Origin: Cichorium intybus
Lineage: Eukaryota; Streptophyta; Magnoliopsida; Asterales; Asteraceae
Direction: 5' to 3'
NCBI GenBank assembly: GCA_023525715.1
Contig: CM042012.1
Location: 121,349,798 to 121,413,797 of the forward strand
DNA: 64,000 bases
Shown: positions 18,433 through 32,205 of the stretch, piece by piece
How the letters are laid out: the number at the start of each line of letters is the position of its first letter
Numbering within the stretch: position 1 is the stretch's first letter
Translations under genes and position numbers: made by a program
Notes under the pieces: generated by a model
Told to the model about the DNA's origin: nothing
Seen by the model: only the letters and a program-made list of their open reading frames with translations
Databases searched by the model: none

Positions 18433-19990
18433 TTACTTATAAAGTAAACTTGTTGAATTTTTAAGACGTACAATATTTTATGCATAGAATACATATATAA
18501 AGCACATATGTACAATTTTTTCTGCACAATTTACAAACCTTTCATGCTACATGTGTTCTTAATTTTTAAGAGGTACCAAATCAGATGCGTAAAATACAAC
18601 TTTTAATGCTATTATTCTATCTACACGTCTAAACTGAAATCCCATATATATCGGATTCTATCTTTTTTCAAAGCCTAGATTTCAGTCTTCTACCTATCCT
18701 TAAATATCACGAACTCACTGATTCTTCACATCGGCTTCACAAAATTCTCCCTCCAGACTGTTCTTCACATCGGCTTCAAAAAATTCTCCTCCAGGTATGT
18801 CATTGTTTAGGAAGAATATCAAGGTTTACGCCGTCAACTTTTGGGAGAGATCTTCAAAAGAAACTGAATTACTTCAAACAATTGCTGGATTCAAATGAAG
18901 ATGGAGAAGATTCAGAAACTTTAGGTCAATGATGAATAACCTGGTAATCAGATTCAGAGCTGGTCGCCCCTCTATCTTAATCGATCTATTCCCCTGCACC
19001 ACAACCACCACCCAATCCCTTGATTTTCATTCACAATCACATACACATCGATTTCTGTTCCTGGATCAGGTTTCGATGAAGATATGACCGTCTTTGCTGG
19101 ATCTACATTTAGATGAAGATCTTTAAGTGCTTAAAGGGTACATGTATTAAATTTTTCTATCATCAATGTTAATTTTGCTTTAGGATAAGACTTGATTTGC
19201 ATCTCAGCTTTTTTCTGGTTTCTGTTCAATTTGTTTGCAAGTGGATTTTCTGTGTTTTGTATGAATTTTCTTGCTACTTCTTTATTTTCTCATAATTGAG
19301 TTTGGGTTTTACTTAGAATCTGATTCTTTTTTAATTTGAATTTTTGTTTATGTGTAAATTTGGTATTTCTACATGAGGTTGAAGATGGAAATTAGTTACA
19401 TAATTGACCAATAAAAACAACCTTATTGTTTTATCATTTTATGAGAATATACTTATGTGCAGGTATGAATGAAACTGCACTTGAAAGCATTCAAGTGGGT
19501 TTTATTTGTTGCAGATTTGACTTATATTACAAATTACTACAAATTCTTGATTTTTTGGATTTTGTCCTTTTTAGCAAATGCAGATTTCACTAAAAGCTGG
19601 AAGCATCATGTGTTGGATTTTGTCCCAGGTTTGTATTTTTTAGGATTTCCTGAAACTTGAAGCTTTAGGGCTTTTTTTATGTATTTTGTTTTTTTAATAT
19701 TTAACTTATAATTGCTCCCATTCTGGAACTTGAAGCTTCAGGGTTGTTTGATTGTTTCTCCTTTTTAAATCAAAAAACAAAGCCCTGGATGGACCACTCC
19801 TTCTAGAAAGATAGGTGGCTGAATTTGGTACTTATAGTCGATGTTTATAAGAAATACTTATTTTTTTCTTTCAGCTTTGTAGGGTTGAGAATGCTCTATT
19901 TTGTTTAGGTTACTCACTTGGGAGTTGGGAATATTGTCAAGAAGGGAGGAGTGGGAGTTGCAATGTTTTAAAATAAGAACATTTTATCAG

Positions 19991-20275
19991 AGTTGGAACT
20001 TAGCCATGAGATAACAACCCATTACACAGAACCACTTTCATGGGACACAAGGATTACAATAGCGATGGGAGCGACTCAATGCCTTGCTTTCTTGCACACT
20101 ACAGAAAACAATTTCATTTGTAGGGATGTAAAGTCCTCAAATATTTTGTTTGACGGGGTAAGTAAAAACCTAATCAAATTTGATGTCTTAAGGTTCAATA
20201 CTTTAGTTTGAATCTTTATGATATCAGTTTTTTTACCTGATTATGTTTTCAGGAGTTTAATGCAAAGCTCTGGTG
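19991..20275 (+). pseudogene. Receptor-like cytoplasmic kinase fragment
   Basis: An exon at 19991-20157 (AG before, GTAAGT after) encodes PLSWDTRITIAMGATQCLAF, then LHTTENN and a catalytic-loop motif CRDVKSSNILFDG. The next exon begins after TTTTCAG at 20253 with EFNAKL but runs into a stop where the family has the DFG segment. These are subdomains V-VII of RLCK-VII/PBL-type kinases (BIK1-like relatives). Asp, Lys and Asn of the catalytic loop are visible. The N-lobe with the ATP site, the activation loop and the C-lobe are missing. The intron is retained, so capture was from genomic DNA. It lies inside Helitron A and is not functional as a kinase. Confidence 0.82.
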
Positions 20276-22772
20276 TGATTGGGTACTCTGGTTTTGTGTG
20301 TATATTAGTTGGAATTTTCCTAATTTGATATCGTTGCCTATATCTATCCCTTAAAGCTTATCAAGTGAAGAAGCATGTTTTAATGTTGGATTAAGGTGTC
20401 ACAAAGTGGCATTCAAATGCTATCTTTCATTGGGTGACAGAAGAATTGCTGGCAAACAGTTTCATTATTCGGCTAAAACTTGAGTTTGAGGTGCACACAT
20501 AGATTATTTTTTATTCCATCTTGAATAGTTTGGAGTTCTTTTTTCTTTTCACCCACTTTTAGGGAATGAAACATTGTTGGAGTCATATGATTGCAAGATA
20601 TCAATTTCTTTGAAAACCAAATATATGTAATTTTCAAAAAGAATCCTTACCATTTAATTTTATCCAAAATCCAATGGTTAAGATGCTTTGAAAACCAAAA
20701 GACTTGTTAGATTCTGATGTGTCTCCTCATTCCTTCCACCCCTTTGTCTCGGAATTTATTAGTTTGTTGCTCCATGAATTCTTTATATATTGTTGCTATC
20801 GAGAAACCTATATTAGGATTGAGCCCAACAATGGGTATAGCTTCCTTCGATCTGTCTTTTCTGTAACTACAATTCATCATTTTTATTCATCGTTATTATT
20901 ATTTTGATTAGTTTATTGCAAGCGATGAGGTTTTATATAGTAGAATTGTTGTGTTGGTTACTTATGTTTTTCTCAGAGAAAGAAAGTAAGGACTAAGGAG
21001 TTGCAAACCATTATCAACAAAAGAGATAGCATAAGGAAGCCAAGCAGAAAGAAGATCAAAGAACAATGGTGTTGATCGAGAAGCTTAAGATGTTCTTTGT
21101 TTTAGACTGAAGCTTAAAGCCAATAGATTATTTTGCGGATACTGATGTTCTTAGGCAACAAATGTTCATTTAAGAATTATTTTCACTCCAATACTTTGCT
21201 TTTTTGTCGGATTTTAAAGAAATTTAGCTGTTTTGCTCGTGGACCATTTTCAATGATTTTCTTATAACTTTATTTTCTAAATGATTCATAGTTTTTAAAT
21301 TATATAGATGATAATCATGCGTTTTACTTTAGTTAAAAAGTGCAACTTTTTGTAGGAAGTATCTCATTTACATATACGTTTACGTTTATATTATTTTAGT
21401 GTTTATTTTTTTTATTAAGTTTACAAGAATATCAACTTTTTAAATGGACCATTTCTTTTATTTTGATTTATATGCTCAACTTAGCACCTGAGATCGTGCT
21501 TGCTAATACACATGCCGGTTTCATCATAAACTGTAGAAAATTACTTGGAAAGTTGAATGATGGTTTTTTATACGAAAAGTTAATGGGCATGGATTTCCTA
21601 TTATATGAAAAAATAAGTGGACCTTCAAGGCGCATCTACAAGAATAAGATGGATAGGATTACATGAGTTAGCAATTAAACCAAAACTTAAAAAAAATTAA
21701 CTAAAAACAACAATATACTTATATTTTCAAGCAAAAACAACAACGTATTATTTGCTGCCCGTGCATATATGATTTTTTGCGACTCTAACAGTTACGTTTT
21801 GCCCTATCTTTTTGTATTGACTTGTGTTAATTGACTACTTTTTTTTCTTTAGCCATGCTTTAACTTTTTTGTAAGTATCCGAATTTCAATAAGTAATGAA
21901 ATAGCAAAAATGTCCTTGTAAAATAACTAAGTTGCTTGTAAATGTTTTAGTTGGTAGTCATGTAAGATGAACGAATGACTTCTTTATTTTATTCTAATGT
22001 TTAAATACTTTAAGATTATCATATTAACAAATCATTTAGTTTATAAAATAGAGGACAAATATTATAGATTTAACAAGGAATAACCACCAATAAAATGTTA
22101 TAACCTTAACCGAAAGATAAGAAAAAGTTACAAATTTGTTGATGTTGTTTATTGCCTTTTCAAATTCGGCCCAATAACAAATTAGTCAAATGGATTGTGT
22201 AATGGCATTCGATTAACATGCAAAAATTTAGTAGGAAATCATTGATGCAGAAATAGTTGTTGGTCAACATTCTGACAATAGGATATTTTTGCCAAAAATT
22301 CATCTATGTGCATCTGATGATGACATGTTCTCATTCAAGCTAAAGATAAAAACTATTTCCTATTTGATTATGTTTTGCGATGACACTCAATAAAGCTTAG
22401 CGACAAACAATTCCAAATATAGCTATTTGTCTTCCAGAACTATCGCATGACTAACTTGATGTTGTATTTTTTTTAAAGGGATCTCACGTGGCAATACAAA
22501 ATTATCTTGATGAAGCCTCCCGGAAATTCAAAGGTCATGAAGTGTATACATTAAATGTTGTGTATAAAGAAGTGTTGTGTGATTAATAATGTACAATGAA
22601 TAATCTATTACTAAAAAAATTCGTAGGTGATTTATTTTTATATAATTATGTTAATTTCTCCTCAAATTGCATTAGATACGTCTCACACCAGTTATTAAAC
22701 TCTACAGTTTTTTGTTCGTTTTAGCAAAACATCGAACCGAACTGTATGATGCTCGCTCTTAACAATTTGTGT

Positions 22773-23429
<657 letters not shown>

Positions 23430-23452
23430 TATATATATATATATATTAGATA
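23430..23452. repeat. Short (TA)n array between two Helitrons
   Basis: About eight units, then TAGATA before the TC of Helitron C. Confidence 0.9.
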
Positions 23453-23619
23453 TCTACCTTATGGTATAGTTCAAATAATTATAAAGTTTTGTATCAACTT
23501 AACATAAAAGTTATTATTTTAAAATTAATAAAAATGGCATGGTTATTTTTAATAATATTTATTTGTAAATATTTATACTCTATAATTATATTTCGTACAA
23601 CGCACGGGTATTCGTCTAG
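23453..23619 (+). mobile_element. Helitron C, about 167 bp
   Basis: It starts TCTACCTTATGG after A and ends CGTACAACGCACGGG...CTAG at 23616-23619, with T after. The hairpin is partly decayed (CGT/ACG pairing plus GGG). If correct, it is one of the smallest complete-looking Helitrons one could expect. The exact 5' position is less certain than the 3' end. Confidence 0.6.
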
Positions 23620-23644
23620 TAATATATATATATATATATATATA
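23620..23644. repeat. Short (AT)n array
   Basis: About 12 units follow the end of Helitron C. Confidence 0.9.
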
Positions 23645-23730
23645 CGTTTCGTCAAACAGGTGATTTCAAAATTATGGAAAATCCGGATGGCTAGTTAATT
23701 AAACGTTATTCGAGAAGCAAAACAAACTAA

Positions 23731-24103
23731 GGGGGTGTTTGAGATTGCTTATTTTAGATGCTTATTGATTTATTGTGGTTTGATACCGGTAATAAGCAGT
23801 TTTAAGTGTTTGGGTGAACATATTTTATAAGCACTTATTTGCTTAAATAAGCAGTTTTTGATAAGTTAATGCATCCTTACTTATTGTCTTATTTAACCAA
23901 TTTTTTATAAGTCATTTCCATATTATACACATAAACACCGTTTGCCAAACATTAAAAAACAACTTATTGACTTATTACATTTTGGTACCGGATAAACTAA
24001 AACAAACACTTTATTTATAACTCCGTTTTCACATCGAATAAGCTAATAAACACGTTTAATAATAAACATAAGTTGTTTTAAATAACCAATCCCAAACACC
24101 CTT
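23731..24103. mobile_element. Tourist/Harbinger MITE, 373 bp
   Basis: The left end GGGGGTGTTTGAGATTGCTT is the inverted match of the right end (AACCAATCCCAAACACCCTT). A TAA target duplication flanks it (23728-23730 and 24104-24106). Interior words such as AATAAGC and CTTATT alternate in both orientations. Confidence 0.88.
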
Positions 24104-24132
24104 TAAAACAATTTGACATTAATTTCGGTTCA

Positions 24133-24382
<250 letters not shown>

Positions 24383-24442
24383 TTTTAGTTTTCTGAAAAA
24401 CCTTTAATTAAGTGCTATATTTTTCAAGAACAACAAATCAGG

Positions 24443-24451
24443 ATTTATATA
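24443..24451 (-). promoter_or_regulatory. TATA box of the small peptide gene
   Basis: TATATAAAT on the - strand, about 60 bp before the ATG at 24382, a normal plant TATA-to-start distance for a short leader. Confidence 0.55.
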
Positions 24452-24629
24452 GGAATTGTAAAGTATTATAAAACGATTATATAAAAATATTTGTTATAAA
24501 TAACCGTTTCCACAAATTAATTATGCCATTAAATAAATCGGCTATTTAATATAGAGTGAATGTTATGCCTTTTGGGGAGATATTATTTTTATTGACTTCT
24601 TATAATTCATTTCATAAAACTTATTTCTT

Positions 24630-24779
<150 letters not shown>

Positions 24780-25605
24780 TTAAAATTGTATACATAATAG
24801 GGAACATTAATTTTATTTTTTTGGTTTTTTATATTACATGTATTTTGATTTACTTCGGTTAATAATAACTTAATTTTGTTTTGAATGTCAGATGTAGATG
24901 CAATTTGATACTGCACAAAGAATACAAAATGAATTGAAAAATATCATTTGCTATTTTAATATATCTAGTTTGTTTTGCACAAAATGGCAACTGCAAATAG
25001 TGTTATTTTCGTGGATAGTTTCCTAAAAAAACATGTAGTATTTTGTTAAACACGCAATGACATGTCGACGAATAGAAATTTCGTAGCACGGAAATGAAGC
25101 GTTAAGTTGAAAAATCTTTTCTAAAAAAACGATATGACGTGCTAAGTTGAAAAAGCTTTATTTTGATTTATCATGTCCAACACTTTAGCCACTATCTAGC
25201 ATCAGCTAACAACCAATTCCAATTTAACGAAAATATTAAAGTGAAAAATTGGAAGTGCATTTCTATTTCATGTATTATTAAAAAAAAGACATGAAAAATA
25301 TCATCCGATTTTGATTAGAACTGAATGGTTTCAGTTATCCATAAAACTAACCCACTAATAACAGAACCGATACTTTATTTTAAATCGCATTACATTAACT
25401 ACGAAAATGTACATTTTTTAATAATGACCAACGTTGGGATAGCATAATAAGAAAAAACATTTAAGTGACTTCTTCAATGTTTTTCCTAGTCGAAAGAACA
25501 TATAAGAACTGAGAGAACAACAAAATTTTCAAAGCTAATTTATATCACAAGTACTCTCTGGGAACAATTTTTTTGAGAGAATATTTGTTCCTATTGTTTA
25601 CGGGT
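24780..25605. other. AT-rich stretch without genes
   Basis: No coding signal. It may be the body of the reversed Helitron suggested at 24757, but no end supports that. Confidence 0.4.
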
Positions 25606-25660
25606 ATTGGTAAAAAAACCCCCTCATCATAAATTTATGATGTCACATCAATTTGGGTTT

Positions 25661-25772
<112 letters not shown>

Positions 25773-26656
25773 TAATTATGATATTTTTTAATTATTTTGT
25801 TTTTTTGTAATTTTATAACTATTATTAATTGTTTTTATTTAATACAAATACTTATTTTGGTATTTATAATTTAAATATTATTCTAAATTTTTTTACGTTT
25901 AGTTCGAATACGTTTTCTCAAGTGTTTTTAACGTTTTGTTCGTTGGTATCATTTAACGTTGTAATTTAGTTTTTTTTTTTCTAATTTTTGACGTTTTGTT
26001 TGAATACATTGTTATATGTTTTGTTCGTTTATATCGGTGGAAAGTTATTATATAATGTTAATTAGACTTATGAGTTTGCATTTTCTAATTTTTGACGTTT
26101 TGTTTGGAAACATTTTTATATGGTTTGTTCGTTTATATGTTTTCTTCGTTTCTAATTTTTGACGTTTTGTTTGAATATATTTTCTAATTTTTATAATTTT
26201 TGATGTAAATTAAAAATTTAGAAAATTAATACATCAAAAATTATAAAAATTAGAAAATATATTCAAACAAAACGTCAAAAATTATAAACGAACAAAACAT
26301 ATAAACGATATAAACAAACAAAACGTTAAAAAATGTTTCCAAACAAAACGTCAAAAATTAGAAAAAAAAACACATTAGAAAACGAAACGTTAAACGAACC
26401 AACGTTAAATGATACCAACGAACGTTAAACAAAACGTCAAAAATGTTTTCAAAGAAAACGTTAAACGAAACAACGTTAAATGATACCAACGAACAAAACG
26501 TTAAAAAAAACACATTAGAAAACGTATTCGAACTAAACGTCAAAAATTTAGAATAATATTTAAATTATAAATACCAAAATAAGTATTTATATTAAATAAA
26601 AACAATTAATAATAGTTATAAACTTAAAAAAACAAAATAATTAAAAAAATATCATA

Positions 26657-26659
<3 letters not shown>

Positions 26660-26687
<28 letters not shown>
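26660..26687. repeat. Short (AT)n array in the right arm of the foldback
   Basis: About 14 units at the mirror position of 25664-25769. Confidence 0.95.
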
Positions 26688-26692
<5 letters not shown>

Positions 26693-26722
26693 TAATGATG
26701 AAGGGGTTTTTTTAAGATCACC

Positions 26723-27066
26723 TTTGTTTACTTGATAAAATCCACTCATAAATACCAAGATAACTATAAAAGAAAAGAAATAAATATAAAAATACCCAAG
26801 TTTGCTTCGAAATTATTGAGAGAACATTTGTTCATATATTGCTACGTTTGCAATAAATTAATTATCATCACTACAAGTTCAAAAGTCTATGTTTCTTTGA
26901 TCCTTTCCAAATAATTTTCAGAAAGCAAGTGAATTATGCCATAAAGTTCATTAAATTACAATTTAGAAACAAACGTCTATTTCAAGTTGTTAACAACAGA
27001 ATCCATGAAGTTTTATACTTATCAAGAAGCATTGATGTTTAAATAAAAGGAACATGAAGCGCGTAC
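26723..27066. other. AT-rich stretch without features
   Basis: No gene or element end is seen. Confidence 0.45.
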
Positions 27067-27893
27067 CACATTCGTAAGTTTGAATTGAACTTAATCCGGA
27101 AGCTGAGATAAGTTTTCCAAATACCTCAAATTTTCCAGAATCCCATGCTTCGAGTCCTGAATGAAAATCAGTGGATATTAAAAAACGTAAACGTAAAATA
27201 AATGAAGTGTAGAAAAAAAAAAGAATAAAGGATATAAGTTCATTGATAACTATATATTTTTTAATTCACTTTGCTAGATGATTGAGAGATTAGAACCTTT
27301 AATAACCCGTTGATTCTCAAAGAAATAAGGTTATGCTCTTCTAGCTAAATCTGGTTCTAATTTGGACTGCGAAACAGATATTTTAGTTAATTAATAAATA
27401 TGTTTTTTTTATTCTTTTTAAGGAGTTGTGTGCATAAAGTTAAGGATAAATCATAAAGGTTAGAACCTTATGAGCCTCATATTCTTCTTGTTCAACTTTA
27501 ATTTATTTAAAAAAAAAAAGTCAAGTATTGAAAAAACAATAAATGAATAAACAAAATAGTGAATCCAAAAATGTCATAATTCTAACCATTACGTAAAATA
27601 ATAAACAAAATAGGCTCAACATTTTTTCCCGAGGCCCTGTAAAATAATTTTATGTTTTCATTTCAGTTAAATATTCAATTAAAAGAATTTTATTTACACA
27701 AAACAGATAATCATACTTTAGAAGGATTTTTACAGCCTCTTGACACTCAGAAACTCTTCGATTATATCCAGGATTAGTTGTTAAAGCCTGTTTAAGGCCT
27801 AAAAAAACTAATAAAATATTGTATGGAATTTTGGCTTCAGATTTTTTCTCCATTTCAAGATTAGGTGGATGTATAAGCTTGTGCTTTTTTGGT
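27067..27893 (-). pseudogene. Galacturonokinase-like GHMP kinase fragment
   Basis: Two exons on the - strand. Exon 27717-27893 (after TTTTGCAG, before GTATGA) encodes LEMEKKSEAKIPYNILLVFL and GLKQALTTNPGYNRRVSECQ, then EAVKILL. Exon 27067-27156 (after TTCAG, before GTACGC) encodes LEAWDSGKFEVFGKLISASG and LSSIQTYECG. These match the middle and C-terminal parts of plant galacturonokinase (GHMP family, phosphorylates galacturonic acid at C1), with the related arabinokinase as second choice. The N-terminal galactokinase signature, the ATP loop exon and the last exon are absent here. Introns are retained. The pieces lie upstream of a Helitron-type 3' end (30350), in antisense to it, and are not a working enzyme. 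Confidence 0.78.
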
Positions 27894-28987
27894 CTGCAAA
27901 ATATTTCCAAGATTCATTTAGATAAAAAAAAAAGTATTTAAGAATAATTGAGCAATTGCAGAAATTTAGAAAAAAAAAAAAAGACAAACTTTGATTCACT
28001 GAAACATATTCTACCACAAGCAAATAGAATTGACTATATTTTTTTAGGTTGAAATGTTAAATGAAAGTGTACTTTCATTGACTTGTTTATTATAGCATCT
28101 TACTTTCATTTCTTACTATCAAACTATAATGTTATAATAAGAAAAATACTAAAAGTACAATGCTATGGTTGGATAGTTTTTTCAAAGTACAATGGCTTGA
28201 AAAAATATGGAAAGATTTGGAAGTAGGATGCTATAGTACACAAACAAATAAAAGTAGCTCTGATCCCATCTCTTTTCTCTATATCTCTTTTAGTAGCCAT
28301 GCTTGTTTCTACCTCTTTTGCTACAAATAATATCTGTAAGGGACGAATGAAATATATATATCCCATAAGAGATTAAAATATACTTATAACGATCTCCATA
28401 TTAACTGTTGAAATGAAAGAATAACTAATTTAAATTAAAATCGAAACAATTCAATATATGGAGATTAAAATATACTTATAATTGTATAGGTTACTTTTGC
28501 CTTCCTGTTTCGGATCTTTCTATGTTGGCAATCATGTGGTTGCTAAACAGACTTTTGGTATGATAACAATGCAATAGAGATCCGTTCAGCTCCTTTGAAC
28601 TGCCAAATCTTCAGATTCTAAATTTCGTATTCCAAATGTATGAACAAAAGAGACATCGGAATAGAGACAATCGAGAGAGCAATCTGATCATCCACGAACC
28701 CTAGAGTAAGATTTTCTAGAACTCCATGTCAGTAATTCCAAAGAAATGCAAATTAGATCTGAGCACAATCGATTAATCAACACAGATACAAACATAGATC
28801 GTCATTATGTGAAGAAATTAAGTACATAGATCTGAAGATTAGATGGACCTTTTCATTGCAGATAGTTTAGCTTCAAGTTCACCTTCAACGGACACTGTTC
28901 TTTGAAGAGAAACTTCGAGATGGTTGAACGTATGGTACAATGCCATGGTCATGCTCAATAAAAAAGAATGGTCTACCGCCGCATAAA
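27894..28987. other. AT-rich stretch with an unidentified - strand frame
   Basis: The - strand between 28845 and 28960 reads HTFNHLEVSLQRTVSVEGEL followed by EAKLSAMKRSI and a stop, an exon-like helical segment I cannot assign. It might belong to a further captured gene. No other signal is seen. Confidence 0.35.
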
Positions 28988-29082
28988 CCAACAAAATGGG
29001 ATCCAAAAAAATTAAAATCTCGCAGATGCTTAATCCAACAAAATCGGAACCCAAAAAAAATTTAAAATCTAGCAGATGCTTA
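28988..29082. repeat. Tandem duplication, 47-bp unit
   Basis: Two copies of a unit starting CCAACAAAATGGGATCC and ending AAAATCTCGCAGATGCTTA, differing at a handful of positions. Confidence 0.85.
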
Positions 29083-29505
29083 CCAGATAGTACGACTCGC
29101 AAAATACCATCTTACCTCCTCCATTATTGGTGTATTCGAAAAGGAGAAAAGGGAATTGGACAGCAGGTGTATTCACTATGAAACGTGTACTCGTGAAGGT
29201 TACGGAGGCGATGGCTGGACTATAGCGGTGGTAAAGAGAGGAGAGGATATGGAACCTTGACGTCTTGAATACCGATTGTTGGCTTCTTAGAGGCACTATA
29301 TCATCGATGGTATCATACTTTCTGATTGACAGCCGGGGATCTAATTGCTGATTTATAGTTTTCATAGTTGTAAACTCTTAACGCTAAAATTGGGATGCGA
29401 TTGTAACTAACCGATAAGAATTGATTTGATTCCCTAAAATTCAGCAATTAACCATAACTGGGAGTGAAGAAGAATTAAGTCGAGAAAAGGCGTGAGGATA
29501 ATCGA

Positions 29506-30279
29506 TAGGGGTGAGCAAAAACCGCACCGCAACGGAAAAAACCGAAAAAAACCGAAACCGCATAACCGAAACCGAAGCAAAAACCGCACTTGCGGTTTTT
29601 ATTTTTCAAAAACCGAAAATATTCGGTGCGGTGCGGTTTTTAATTTTAAAAACCGCAAAAAAAAAACCCGAACCGCACCGCAAATCGAACCGAACCGCAA
29701 ACCGCATAGAAACCGCACCGAACCGCATATAATTATATTAATTATATATTTATATATAAATAATTATTATTTGATTAATATTACATTATCTAAAAAAAAT
29801 AAGGGACAACTTGAAGAGGTGTTGCACGTGATGAAGATTAGAATTTTAGAACACTTTTGTTGTTATCGTTTTGTTTTGTTTTGCAACATGATGAACTTTG
29901 GTGCCTTTAAGATGTTAATTGCTAATTACTTTATCTATTAGTTTAGACTTTGGATGTTCGATTGTATGTTGGTGTCTTGAAATGTATTAGAGGTGTTAAT
30001 TGCTAATTATCGTTTCTCTTTAAAGTTTAAACCGCAAAAACCGCACCATTGGAACGAAATTAATACTTGCGGTTAAAAACCGCAGAAAAAACCGCACCAA
30101 TGACATGCGGTTAATAACCGCACCGAAACCGCATGAAAACCGCACCGCAAAAAAAAACCGCAAAAAAAACCGCAACAAGAAACCGCACTGATCGGTTCTA
30201 ACATATAAAAAACCGCATTTGCGGTTTGCGGTGCGGTTATTCCTAAAAACCGCACCGAACCGCACCGTGCTCAGCCCTA
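29506..30279. mobile_element. hAT-type MITE rich in AACCGCA words
   Basis: It starts TAGGGGTGAGCA and ends TGCTCAGCCCTA. The flanks are ATAATCGA (29498-29505) and ATAATTGA (30280-30287), an 8-bp duplication with one change. It has the same termini as the copy at 3439-4094, but its body repeats AAACCGCACCGCAAA instead of AAACCGAACCG. The two are divergent members of one family, with different central sequences. Confidence 0.87.
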
Positions 30280-30329
30280 ATAATTGAGATGAAGAGCGGG
30301 AAAATTAGAAGGAGACCTGCTAAGAGAAT

Positions 30330-30350
30330 GCCACGTGGCAGTCTCACTAG
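30330..30350 (+). other. Helitron-type 3' terminus (element G)
   Basis: The perfect palindrome GCCACGTGGC (30330-30339) is followed seven bases later by CTAG (30347-30350), then T and an (AT)n array. The stem has no real loop, so it is a less classical hairpin than those of A, B, D and E. The 5' end was not found; the element would contain the galacturonokinase exons and the nested hAT MITE. Confidence 0.5.
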
Positions 30351-30352
30351 TG

Positions 30353-30447
<95 letters not shown>

Positions 30448-30458
30448 TATATATTATA
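30351..30458. repeat. (AT)n microsatellite with ATT interruptions
   Basis: A pure array at 30354-30442, then ATATTATATTATATATTA-type sequence leading into Helitron D. Confidence 0.93.
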
Positions 30459-31081
30459 TATATACTAATAAAGCAATCATATACATGCCACATGTCATTT
30501 TTTTACATCCACTAATTGACACGTGGCATCTTATCGTCCACTTTTTTTTTATTTTCCCGCTTAAATGTGTATTATCTTCTCATTGTAAATCAAGTTCAAT
30601 TTGGTCGTTTTATAACCGGTATCCCTTCAAATTAAGCGAGAAATCATCAACCAAATCGCATAAAATCAGGAGCAAATCATTTCTAAAAGGAGGACGCCCC
30701 AAGTGATTGTGGATACGGATTTATGCAGGGCTTAAACGAGTCCCCAAATTTCTCCTCTCAATTCAAAAATCATCAAAACCGTCATCCTCATAAAATCGAA
30801 TAAACACTAATTCTGCAGTTCATCTGCACCAAAGACCACAAACAATTGCAATTTGCACCGGTAAGTGCTTTATACATTCACTTAGTACGTTTAAGTTGTA
30901 TCTATTTATTGAAAAAATCATTTCATTTTTTTCCCGTTTGAAATAAGTTTAGCACCAAAACGCTTATTTTGCCCAAGCATTCGTAAATTAAAGTTAGGTT
31001 TTTTTCCTTGATCTTAACTAACGTCTAATTGAAGTTCCCTTTTTTGCAGTTTTCGATTGTATAAAGTTGATTGACTCAAAA

Positions 31082-31718
31082 ATGAGTAATCGGCCGACTA
31101 CGCACAACAAGAACAAGATGCCGATATCTGATAATAATGCCGAATTCTTTTTTGAGTTGTACAGGTGATTGAAGTTCAGTTTTTTGATTTCTAATGCAAG
31201 TAGGATTCTAATGATCCTGATTTTAGTTTTTAATCAAATTTCGAAGCGTACGTAATTTATATGCCATTTCCGCATTCTCAATGAAACCGGAAATGAGGTT
31301 TTTGTTATGTCAAAATTGTTTGCTCCAAATTAATCCCCATCTGAGCGTAGATTGACCCAATGTCCTAGAACTTACCACTCAGGCACTCACAGTAACACGT
31401 ATAATCTTCTTAAACCTTAAGTACGAACTTTTCCTTTCTTGGATAGGAAAATTAACACATCCAGTGAAGTGTCAACGGATGATATAAAGCAACTATATTT
31501 CTTTGGGAAGCCAGTACTACGTCAAGGCTGTCGAGTAAACACAAAAGATAACCCTAACTGCTTCTGTGGGTTGATTCCACCTCCAAATGGCAACCGAAAA
31601 TCTGGCTTATGGCAAAATACATCATAAACACTTGGTCCAGATCCTTCTAAAGATCTCTGTGCTTCTCTCAACACGCTAGCTGGCCTAACAAATCTTGGTG
31701 CAACATGTTATGTGAACA
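31082..31718 (+). pseudogene. Ubiquitin-specific protease UBP26 fragment
   Basis: Exon 31082-31164 starts MSNRPTTHNKNK, like the N-terminus of plant UBP26. After an intron ending in GGATAG, exon 31447-31718 reads KINTSSEVSTDDIKQLYFFG, then GCRVNTKDNPNCFCGLIPPP, then NGNRKSGLWQNTS and a premature TAA at 31625. The frame then continues as TLGPDPSKDL and AGLTNLGATCYVN. UBP26 is the histone H2B deubiquitinase acting in silencing; LGATCYVN is the start of its catalytic Cys box. The exon breaks off right after this box, directly at a scrap of the E2 gene. The rest of the roughly 1000-residue protein is absent. It is a dead fragment inside Helitron D. Confidence 0.88.
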
Positions 31719-31740
31719 GGAAGCCAAGGAACACCTTTTG
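31719..31740 (+). repeat. 22-bp scrap of the E2 exon fused to the UBP26 exon
   Basis: The 22 bases starting GGAAGCCAAGGAAC and ending CCTTTTG are identical to 32008-32029 inside the E2 exon. They lie exactly at the break point of the UBP26 exon, so they mark the capture junction. Confidence 0.85.
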
Positions 31741-31848
31741 TGAAGTATACCTTCATGATATTTCATTATCTATTTTTTGTGCCCATTTATATCTAAAAAT
31801 CCTAAACGGTTTTTAAAAATTCACTGATCTTCCCTTATTTAATTACAG

Positions 31849-32096
31849 TTCCTGTTTCCCTTATTGTTGCTCTACCTTCCCCAAATGGCATTCTTAAGTG
31901 GTGTAAGTTTCATCATCAACATCATCATCATCATTATCATCATAATCATCATTTCTGCATATTATTTTGATTTTATTTGTATTTGTATTTCAGATTATGT
32001 ATTGGAGGGAAGCCAAGGAACACCTTTTGCAAGTGGATATTACCATGGAAAAATCACGTTTCCTGTAGATTACCCATTTAAACCTCCATGAATCAG
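31849..32096 (+). pseudogene. UBC32/33/34-type ubiquitin-conjugating enzyme fragment
   Basis: Exon 31849-31902 (after ATTACAG, before GTAAGT) ends ALPSPNGILKW. Exon 31994-32096 (after TTTCAG, before GTATTT) reads YVLEGSQGTPFASGYYHGKI and TFPVDYPFKPP, then a TGA where the family has a Gly codon. Together they are the beta-sheet start of the E2 (UBC) fold of the ER-anchored UBC6-like group. The active-site Cys exon and C-terminal membrane anchor are missing. The intron between them is retained, with an (ATC)n tract in it. Nonfunctional captured piece in Helitron D. Confidence 0.83.
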
Positions 32097-32205
32097 GTAT
32101 TTACAAAACAGGACCTCAGACTTTATTATTAATGTTAAATGTCTTCTAATTAACTCCATATTTTGATTTAAATTCTTGTAATTACTTGGATAAAAAAGTC
32201 CTATA

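Noticed and set aside
29492..30265. Frames rich in Asn/Arg/Thr/Lys or Phe/Cys/Gly
   Set aside because: Translations of AACCGCA repeats inside a hAT MITE.
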